Positions 56,226 through 64,000 of a stretch of DNA of 64,000 nt are shown in pieces. Position numbers and translations under genes: made by a program. Under the pieces are notes generated by a model. The model was not told the origin of the DNA. It was given only the letters and a program-made list of their open reading frames with translations, and searched no databases. The DNA is taken from assembly GCF_017591425.1 (NCBI RefSeq), contig NW_024464918.1, forward strand, positions 4,586,001-4,650,000, given 5' to 3'. Positions within the stretch are counted from its first letter, which is position 1, and each line of letters starts with the position of its first letter. The DNA comes from Ochotona curzoniae (lineage: Eukaryota > Chordata > Mammalia > Lagomorpha > Ochotonidae).

Positions 56226-57197
56226 AACAACAAAAGCTTTAGGACTAGACTTTGGAAAGGCACCAGCAGCTGTTGAGTTGATTTCTTCCTGCCTCTTCCC
56301 TTTCCACCTACAAGTCATGAAGCACTTTGTGACTCCTAAGTGTCCCAACCAGTACTAACAGCTTCCTTTACACTGCCCAGCAGGTCCGAGTTAATGGCGT
56401 CTGAATGGCCCATCTGGCACCACTGGAGTGCTGAGTGTGTTTAGAAGACAGACAAGCAGATCTACTTTATTCCCAAGATCCAAAGTTCTTTTCTTTCTGT
56501 CTTCCTTTTTTCCCCTTTTCGTAAAAGAAGGGAGAAAGGACTCAAGAATGTCTCAGGACTGAGGCCCTACAGATCCCACCACCTGCTGCCACCCTACTAC
56601 AATGTGACATTTGATTTTTACGACAACTAATTATTCATTTTAAAGAAAGAAAAAAAGAGACTTCAAATCTGCCCAAAGCTGTTTGATCACTTACTCTTTA
56701 ATGAAATAAAACAAGTCAATAACTATAAGGTAAAAATAACAGCATCTAAGACCTTAATCAAGGTTATTTCATGAAAGAACAAGCTTTGAATGAATTTTCT
56801 GTTTTCCTTCCCCATGCTCATAGAAAGTTTGACACGTTTCTTGTTTGTCAAGGTAGGAAGTGTTTGCGAGGCTAGGGAGGTGAAATTAGTTGAAAGCAAA
56901 TATGGTTGGCTGGCTTAATTATTTCTCTTTGTGTAAAATAATATCCTTTGTAGTAAAGAACCACAGTGCATTATCCTGTATAAATTACTTTATGCTAGCT
57001 TTCCTGCCCAGTGGGAAAATCTGGAGGAGGAGGGCATATTAGCCTAAGCAGCTCTGCCTAGGGTGGTGACAGTATGGCACTGCATTTTTAAGGGGATTTA
57101 TTAAATGCATTTTTAGCCCTATACAAAAAAGAAAAGATATTTGATAAAGGACATAATTGTTTTTATATTTCTAATCTGAACCTATTTCCATCTCTAG
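56226..57197. other. Unassigned sequence preceding the candidate exon
   Basis: I find no transposon signature in almost 1 kb, which is unusual for this window. 57155-57197 forms a plausible 3' splice region: ttctaatctg as a branch-site candidate, then cctatttccatctctag. Confidence 0.35.
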
Positions 57198-57332
57198 GTC
57201 TATCATTATATGGTAACTCAAGGCATGGAAGGCTTCCAACAACTGGCAGAGATGAACTCTTTGCAATCGTGCTTTGAAATCTTAAAACATGACCTAGTCC
57301 TGAAACGAATACTTGTTGATCACTTTTCATAA
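57198..57332 (+). CDS. Candidate terminal coding exon, 44 codons plus stop
   Basis: After the acceptor AG at 57196-57197 the frame starting at 57198 stays open for 44 codons and ends at TAA 57330-57332. In-frame TAG sits exactly at the acceptor, so translation could only enter by splicing. The peptide begins VYHYMVTQGMEGFQQLAE and ends KRILVDHFS; it looks like an amphipathic helical C-terminus, but I recognise no family. Forty-four open codons are not rare by chance, so this rests on the splice-like border and amino acid pattern. A downstream AATAAA at 58551 could be the message end. No upstream exon has been found. Confidence 0.22.
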   Translation, partial: VYHYMVTQGMEGFQQLAEMNSLQSCFEILKHDLVLKRILVDHFS

Positions 57333-57505
57333 GAAGATGGACCTCAGAGTAACCTGCAGCAATGGAGAAACACACATTCAGCTTGTCCACCCTCACACTA
57401 AACCCCTGTTCCCGGGGTCTGAGGAATTCAGCTATCTATCTTTTAAGTGATTCTGATGCTGATTCACGTTTGGGAGGGAGGAACCAAGAAGGCTAACTCC
57501 AAGCC

Positions 57506-57660
57506 TTTAGTGAGCATCACAATCTCCCGGGCTCCGATGACTGACCTCATGCCTGGGCTTTCTGATCCCTAAAGCCTGCAGCAGAGCATGCGAACTGACT
57601 TCTCCACCAAGCTGGTGGTGCTGACGCTGCACATCCTGGAAACCCTGGTGATGTGAAGCA
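57506..57660 (+). mobile_element. MER20-like hAT (Charlie) fragment
   Basis: The text ctttagtgagcatcacaatc, gcctgggctttctgatccct and ggtggtgctgacgctgcaca follows MER20 in order, up to its gtgctgctg-rich end. Confidence 0.55.
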
Positions 57661-57884
57661 GGCACATTCACAGTCCTTGGGTCAAACTCACCTTCCAGCT
57701 TTCTACTACATCACAGTTAGCCTCAGTTCATCCACACATTCTACATGGCTGCACTGCCATCCAATGGCATGCATCGTTGGGTAACCAAGCACCCAGAGAG
57801 TCTGAACCATTTGCTCCCTGGGTCTTTTCAGAAAAAACTTTGCCCATCCAGATGTAGGAGATGGAGACATTTATCTAGGGCTGG

Positions 57885-57990
57885 CAGTCACCAGATAAAA
57901 ATATAGGACATCCAGGGAAGCTTAAATTTTAGATAAAGAATAATATTTTATGATAAGTAGGTGGTAAATATTACATGGGGCAGAATCAAG
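57885..57990. mobile_element. Old repeat fragment, family not named
   Basis: The text cagtcaccagataaaaatat, aggacatccagggaagctta and gataaagaataatattttat matches one arm of a palindromic ancient mammalian repeat that I know by sequence (accagataaaatacaggatg) but not by name. Confidence 0.4.
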
Positions 57991-58916
57991 GTCAAGAAGG
58001 TATTGCATCCATCTCATCTTATTTGTCTAAAATGTGTTGATGGACACAGTCAGACACAAGGAGGATTTATACCATTGCGAGATAAAATTATATTCATGCG
58101 GGTGGGGAGAATGCCCCTGGGGTAAGTGTGGGCCTCATCCAAAGACCCTTGGGCTTATGAGCCACTCTGGAAGCAGGTCCTGAAGATCCCATGCAATTGG
58201 AATGGGAAAGACTTGAGGGAGCTGTGGCTTAGAGACCAGGGTGGACGAGGCCAGAGGCAGATCAGTCCCTCTGTTGCTTTCTCCTCACAGAGACATCAAG
58301 TCACCAGACTCGATCGTGCTGTATTCCTGACGCCCCCAGCCCTTCCCAGCCTGGAGTTGCCAGAACCCGTTGACCTGTGACAGCTCCCGGGTGTGCGGTT
58401 TCCCTGGACAACTCTGTCCATGAAGTCTTATGGAACTGCTCCTTGGAAAATTCATCTCACACACAAAATCTGACTCCCCACTGGAGAAACACTTGCTTTT
58501 CCATCTCCCCACTTACTGCCCCACCCCCAGACAGCCAATATTTCAGCAAAATAAATGGCCATGAACTTTCGTGTTGTTTCATTTTGAGTTCCTGTCTTGC
58601 AAAATGATGCAGTTGTTAGGTCTCAGCTGTGAGATGGCTCGGTGAAAAGAGTACGTATTTGGAGTGACAAACAGAAGCCCGGCCACGTGACTACCACAGT
58701 GCTCTTTTTACTTACGCAGTGCCTGTTACTTATGAAGAACTTTAGGCAAAACCAAGTTCTTTCATCTTCCTAAGACTCAACTTCTTCAACTTAAAAAATG
58801 CCATAGCATTAAGGTGAGGATTAGACAGAGAATGGGCGCACAGGCAGAGCACAGGGTGAGTGATCGTCAGTGGATATGCATGGCTATGCAGTAACCCAGA
58901 GGTTAGGAATAAGAGG
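57991..58916. other. Unassigned; AATAAA at 58551; possible MIR at 58735-58850
   Basis: 58735-58850 (ctaagactcaacttcttcaa, gtgaggattagacagag) resembles sense MIR. The AATAAA at 58551, followed by GT-rich text, is a possible polyadenylation site on + for the candidate exon upstream. Nothing else is recognised. Confidence 0.3.
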
Positions 58917-59262
58917 GGCAGGGCTGATGTTGTTGCATAGTGGGTAAAGACACTGTCTGTGGTGCTGGAATCCCATATGGACACTGGTTGTAGTCCTGGC
59001 TGCTCCACTTCTGATTCAGCTCCTTGCCAATGTGCCTAGGAAAGCAGCTGAGGATAGTCCAAGTCCTTATACTTCAGAATCCACGTGGGAGAATTTAAAG
59101 ATGCTCCTGGCTCCTGGCTTGGGACCAGTCTAATCCCGGCAACTGCAGCCATTTGAGGAGTGAACCTGCAGATGAAAGATCCTTCTCTGTCTCTGTCTGT
59201 ATCTTTGCTTTTCAAATCATAGCAATAAAAAGGAACCAACTACTGGTTCATAAATAAATCTC
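58917..59262 (+). mobile_element. C-SINE whose tail contains a 37-bp copy of nearby L1
   Basis: The SINE reads ggctgatgttgttgcatagt, gctggaatcccatatggaca, ccatttgaggagtgaacc and tttgcttttcaaat. Instead of running straight into aaataaatctc it holds 59215-59251, which equals 60310-60346 (36 of 37 identical) of the L1 downstream. The normal tail resumes at 59252. It looks like filler DNA copied from the L1 into the SINE tail. Confidence 0.9.
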
Positions 59263-59344
59263 ACCAGGAAATAAGAATGTGACCCACTGAGCACAAGGCC
59301 TAGCATCTGTTACATCTCAGGCACATTCTATTTTCCTACCTCCA

Positions 59345-60650
59345 GAACCGCAATATTTAGACAAAATTTTACAAAACCTCAACCTTCCATATGATGGATA
59401 ACTGATTTTCAAAAAATGTTCAAAAGCAATGCTAGGGATAAAAATGATATGGCAGCAAATAAATATTGAAACAAACGAATACTCACAGGGTCAGAAAAGC
59501 TATCCAGATCCCTCATCAACATTTCATACCGTATGCAATAATTAACTCAAAACAGATCATGACTGTAAAGGAAAAGGTTATTAAAATTAAAAACAATAAA
59601 ATATATGAGAAAGCATTTGTGATCATAAGTTAGGTAGAGAAGTTTTGAGTAGGGCACAAGAAGCATGATCCAGAAAACAACTAACAGATAATTTGAATTT
59701 CTTCAGAATTTAGAAGCTTCTACTTTTTTGGCAGACCGTGATAAAGAATGAAAATAAAAACTACAGAGAGGAAGAAAATGTTTGCAAACCACCTGTTTGA
59801 TGAAGGAATCATATCCAGAATAAACAAAGAACTGCTCAAACTAAATAATAATAATAAAAATAATAGCAACCCAGTTTGCTATTTTGATGGACAATATATT
59901 TCAATAGCCACTTGACTGCGGAACATAACTGGATGGTAAACAACCACTGGAGAGGATATCCAACATCATTAGTCATTAAAAGAATGCAAATTTATTCCAG
60001 AATGAGATACCACTATACTCCTTCCAGTTCTAAAGAACTGGTGACATGGTGACATGAATGTTCAGCGATAGTGATGCTGTGGTAACCCAGAGCCTGTTTC
60101 ACCAGCAGCAGGATGAAAATGACAGAACCACGAACAGTTTCTTACTAAGTTGAACACACAGTAAAGCAGCCGTCCCACTCCGGGGTGTATGCCAGGATCA
60201 GTAAAAGGGATGCCCCGAGAAGGCGCACAACAGCGTTATCACCAAAACCCCAAGATGGCTCAAATGCCTTTCACCAACTGAACAGGTCACCATGTTGTGG
60301 CCAAAAGGGAATCATAGCAATAAAAAGGAACCGACTACTGGTTCATGTAACAACACAAGGGACTTTAAAGACAATCATGTTAAATGACAACCATCTGACA
60401 AAACAGTAGATGCCCTCTGATTCCATTGATACAGAATTCTAGAAAGAAAGGCTGCTCAAAAACAATACAGATTGGATTAATGAATCCAAGGACTGGGGAA
60501 CAGAGGGAAATATGCAGAGTAGAACCCTGGTGGGGGACGATGGAAATGTCCATGATCGCGTTTGGGAGTGATTCATAGGTGCGTCGGCAGAACAAACACA
60601 GTGAATGGCTTGCTCTCAGGATGCTCAGTCTCTGGTATATTGTTGCACGC
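59345..60650 (+). mobile_element. L1M relic, ORF2 to 3' UTR
   Basis: Sense markers in order are ctatccagatccctcatcaa, aaatgtttgcaaaccacctg, gaatcatatccagaataaac, aagaactgctcaaactaaat, gaggatatccaacatcatta, gccgtcccactccggggtgt and gactggggaacagaggg. An (AAT)n run sits at 59847-59863. Stops are frequent. It is the source of the 37-bp copy at 59215-59251. Confidence 0.85.
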
Positions 60651-61199
60651 ACCCACAATGACGCTGTCAAACAAACAGCCAGAGTAACGCTCTGCCTTCT
60701 GGTCTCGCTCACGTCCCACTTCTTCCCTGTTCTGCTTGACGAGTCAGGGCTGCTGCCGATGCTGACTCACTGTGCAACAGCCGCATTCATCTGTAGGCTT
60801 TGTAGCTGTGAGTCTAATCTACCTCACCGGATTATAAGGTCCTGGAAGGCAAATCCTCATACTTTAGGTGCCTATGGGGCTGAACCTGCTCTAAGAACAG
60901 AGCCTGCTGGCTTCCTGCCCCTGGGCTGCCACCTTCTTCACTGGCACCCTGACCTGCATTAAAAATGCCCAGCAAGCCCGGCCTCATTTTGGCAGTGGGC
61001 TCTTCCAGGAATGCCTATCTGTGAGTCCCCGACTTTGTCCTCAGGCTAGGTCCCTGAAGCACTGCATGCCTTTCCCCTGACACGCAGCTGTGTTGACGTG
61101 GGAGCTTCTCCCAGCTTTCTGGGTGAGGCTTTCCCATCCTCCTGAGGGATCTGAGGAGCAGACACGATCTAACTGGCTTGGCAATGGGGCTTAAAGGTC
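60651..61199. other. Unassigned, L2-like near 60825-60905
   Basis: The text ggattataaggtcctggaag and gcaaatcctcatactttagg resembles the 3' part of LINE L2 in sense. The remainder is unassigned. Confidence 0.35.
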
Positions 61200-61558
61200 A
61201 GAAATGCAAGCTAGTGAGCCAGTGCAGTAGCCTAGCAGCTAAAGTCCTTCACTTGCATGCACCCAGATCCCATATGCGTCACTGGGTTGTGTCCACTTCC
61301 CTTCCAACTCCCTGCGTGTGGCCTGGGAAAGCAGCAGAGGATGGCCCAAAGCCTTGGGACCCTGCACCTGTGTGAAAAACCTGGAAGAGGCTCCTGGTTT
61401 TGGATCAGCTCACCTCTGGCCATTGCAGCCATTTGGGGAGTGAATCAGTAGATGGAAGATCTTTCTCTTTGTATCACCTTCTGTCTGTGTATCTGACTTT
61501 CCAACAAAAACAAATAAATCTTTATAAAAAAAAAAAGAAAAAGAAATGGCAGCTGGTG
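61200..61558 (+). mobile_element. C-SINE with target-site duplication
   Basis: The body is 61217-61541, from agccagtgcagtagcctag to a tail of aataaatctttataaaa and an A-rich end. The flanks 61200-61216 and 61542-61558 (agaaatgcaagctagtg and agaaatggcagctggtg) match at 14 of 17 positions, a slightly aged target-site duplication. Confidence 0.9.
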
Positions 61559-61867
61559 TCACTGAGGCAACACCTTTATCTGCCCTGCTGATCAGAAGAA
61601 TCAGATGAGAGGAGGATGGGCAAAGAGATGTGTCACACCTGTCTGTGCCCCAGAGACAAGGGGCCTGTGGCCAGGGCAGACACATGAGCCTCTCTCCAGC
61701 AGCAACTGAGGGCGGGAGGAGGCAAAGACATCACCGCGTGGGAGAAGTTGTCTTGCTGAAACACTGGTAACCTGTGTGTCAGCCGATGAGGAGTTTAGCT
61801 TAGACTCATCATGGTTCTCAGACACCAGTATAAAATGAGATGGTCCATGCAAAAGAAGTCCTTACAA

Positions 61868-62147
61868 AGATACCTTCTGGGGTGGTTAGGATGCCTCCTG
61901 GAGATGCCCACATCCTATGATAGCGAGCCTGGGTTGGATGCCAGCAGTGCCTCTGATTCCAGCTGCCTGCTAATGTGCCCTTGGGGAGGTAGAAGGCAGT
62001 GAATCGACTGCTCCATGAGATCCCAGCTCCTGGCCCCCCCACAGTCACTGTGAGCTTGGAAAGTAAACCAGTGGATTGCAGTGCTCCTCCCTTGTCTCTG
62101 TCAGCCTCCTAAACAAATAAAACAGATTAAAATTTAGAAAAAAAAAG
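61868..62147 (+). mobile_element. C-SINE, diverged
   Basis: It reads ggatgcctcctggagatgcc, gattccagctgcctgctaat, gatcccagctcctggcc, cagtggattgcagtgctcc and a caaataaaacagatt tail. Confidence 0.7.
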
Positions 62148-62628
62148 ACATATTAGCAAACGTGTTACACCCCACGTGCTGGATGGATTCACTAGCACTA
62201 ATGTGGGAATCACAAAAAAGAGGCCCACTCCAGGCAGCCCCGCTTCCCCATCCCACAGGGATGGCTCCGTCCTTGGAGATCCTAGAGGGAATCTCTTGTG
62301 TATCAGAAAATGGGTTTCCTTAACATGTGGGACAACTAGATGGTCTTCAACAACACAGTGCCTCCTTGGTGGAAGGGAGCCCACTTCCCAGGCTCTCAAC
62401 CCTAACTGCGCAACCAAGGTACCCTGGAGGCGTCACTGCACGAGGTAGCCCAGGCTCTTCCCAGAGCTCTGCTTCAGCATGGCTGCGGATGGTGCCCCAT
62501 CTCCCAGGCAGAGCTCTACATACAGGTGGGGTGAGAATCCAGAGAAGCACAAACTCAGGAAGGTTTGGGGCAGAGGGCAAACGCAAGGCTCCTGGGGAGC
62601 AATAAACATTTCAGATGTTGGTGTAGAT
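62148..62628. other. Unassigned sequence
   Basis: I recognise no element. Short overlapping frames on both strands are not protein-like. Confidence 0.3.
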
Positions 62629-62993
62629 GAGAAAAAGAACCGGGCCCAGCGCGGTGGCGCAAGTGGTTAAGGTCCTCGCCTTGCACGCCCAGGATCCCAT
62701 ATGGGCGCCGGTTCTATCCCAGCAGCCCCGCTTCCCTTCCAGCTCCCTGCCTGTGGCCTGGGAAAGCAGTCGGGGATGGCCCAAAGCTTTGGGACCCTGC
62801 ACCTGTGTGGGAGACCCGGAAGAAGTTCCAGGATCCTGGCTTCAGATCAGCATAGCATCGGCCGTTGCGCTCACTTGGGGAGTGAATCATGGGACGGAAG
62901 ATCTTCCTCTCTGTCTCTCCTCTCTGTATATCCGCCTTTCCAATAAACAAAATAATAAAAATAAAAAATCTTTAAAAAAAGAGAAAAAGAACC
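62629..62993 (+). mobile_element. Young C-SINE with perfect 13-bp target-site duplication
   Basis: The body 62642-62980 is the best preserved copy here. gagaaaaagaacc flanks it at 62629-62641 and 62981-62993 without a mismatch. C-SINEs are tRNA-derived and transcribed by RNA polymerase III. The A-box-like tggcgcaagtgg is at 62655-62666 and the B-box-like ggttctatccc at 62710-62720. The tail has aataaacaaaataataaaa and an A run. Near-perfect flanks and a head close to the family form suggest recent insertion by L1 machinery. Confidence 0.95.
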
Positions 62994-63749
62994 TATGCTA
63001 CTTTGTCAACAGGAAGAATTGCAAGGAAAGTGCATTGGGGCAGAAATCCCAAACCCTATGCGACTTGACACAACTTGCTAAGATTGCATTCTGCTTTTAA
63101 TAACATTTATGCATTGCGTGGGATTATCTCAGGATTATACAACTGCTAAGGCATATTGAAATGTTTTTGAGCATAAAGCAAAATAAGAAAGATAATCTCA
63201 TCACTAACAGATAACCACCTTTAGGGTCTTTTAAGTTTGTTTTTTGGACATTTCCAATACAACACACTCTCACATCATCTATTGGTATGGAATCCCTCTG
63301 TCTGCACCAAGCCCACATCCTCACACTACACTTTGTTTGCTTGGCTGCTTATTGTTCCCTGGCTTCCCACAGCCAGGGACTTTGTCTTGCTGCCATCCAT
63401 TAACCCAGTGTCTGCAGTCCCCAGTTCGCCACAGACAGCCCAGCAGTACATCTTCAGTGTTGTTAATGAGATGTTTCAAGATCGGGGATGCTAAAGACAG
63501 ATCTGGATAGGACAAACAGTTTGGCCGCTGACTTGGACAAGTTAACTGAAACCTGCTGACCATTACTTTCTCTCAACTACGTAAGGGCACAAGGAGAAGA
63601 CAGGTCTAAACAGCTTCTAGAAGGCACATAGTTGGTCCTAAGATGTTATCGACTGCATTACATACTTTGTCCTTATCTACAAAGTTTTGTTTTAAAAGAT
63701 TGAATTAGAGTTCTCCAGGGTGGTGTGGTCGATTAGGAAGGATCAGCAA

Positions 63750-63750
<1 letters not shown>
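62994..63750. other. Unassigned sequence
   Basis: A short L2-like phrase (ccagggactttgtcttgctg) lies at 63373. I recognise nothing else. Confidence 0.3.

Positions 63751-63752
<2 letters not shown>

Positions 63753-63813
<61 letters not shown>
63753..63813. repeat. (TC)n(AC)n compound microsatellite
   Basis: A TC run of about 18 units is joined to a CA run of about 12 units. The TC part is a homopyrimidine mirror repeat able to form triplex DNA. Confidence 0.95.
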
Positions 63814-63815
<2 letters not shown>

Positions 63816-64000
63816 AGCATGAGAATTGGCACATAAGATTGTGAAGGCTGAGAAGATCCATGACTAAAGCCTGCAGATCCAGCAGTCAGTTGTTTTAACT
63901 CAGTCTTAATTCGAAGGCTCAACATCCCGGAGCACTGGAGCTTGGGGCAGAATCGCAGGATGCCCCAGCTGAGGCAGAGGCAAATCCTCCTGTCCCCTAC

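Noticed and set aside
61811..62002. 63-codon frame as a small protein
   Set aside because: It overlaps a diverged C-SINE and shows no protein character.
62627..63100. 157-codon frame on + as a gene
   Set aside because: It is the translation of the young C-SINE and its tail.

Overview
This is a stretch of mammalian nuclear DNA dominated by transposon remains. I see no complete protein-coding gene. The best clue to the organism is about twenty copies of the lagomorph C-type SINE, recognised by blocks such as atcccatatgg, ggatggccca, ttggggagtgaatca and a caataaa/aataaatct tail. The youngest copies begin ggcccagcgcggtggc and share the layout I associate with pikas (Ochotona) more than with rabbit. 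An L1 3' end of a lagomorph type occurs twice, near 10240-10555 and 55712-56225. Lagomorph is a firm inference; pika is a moderate one. Family names for repeats come from memory of consensus sequences, not from a database search.

Layout. 1-8 kb: mostly unassigned sequence, with a G-rich purine tract, a 71-bp inverted repeat (2218-2649), an MLT1-type solitary LTR and another old LTR-like repeat. 8-10.6 kb: a SINE, then a stack of L1 pieces including an inverted segment that looks like twin priming. 13-20 kb: L1 fragments on the + strand, a nearly full-length Tigger-type DNA transposon, then L1 fragments on the - strand that host a mariner-like fragment and a 32-base U6 snRNA piece with its own 16-bp target-site duplication. 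20-31 kb: SINEs, MIRs and a 21-bp-unit minisatellite (26437-26726). 31-42 kb: old L1, MIR and SINE fragments and a full-length U6 pseudogene (41669-41772). 42-49 kb: Z-DNA-prone dinucleotide tracts, a 221-bp AT tract grown from a SINE tail, and an L1 ORF2 relic split by two SINEs. 49-64 kb: mostly unassigned, with a (TG)n(CG)n tract, an L1 3' end, a candidate terminal exon (57198-57332), a SINE whose tail carries 37 bp copied from an L1 1.1 kb away, and a very young SINE with perfect 13-bp target-site duplications (62629-62993).

Genes. Two + strand segments have exon-like boundaries and reading frames: 15141-15316 (internal type) and 57198-57332 (terminal type). I recognise neither protein and both are low confidence. 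If either is real the window is mainly intron; otherwise it is intergenic. Other long reading frames fall in SINEs, L1s, microsatellites or the minisatellite, or have no recognisable protein character. I found no convincing new biological system; the most unusual signals are small-scale insertion and duplication events and the minisatellite.
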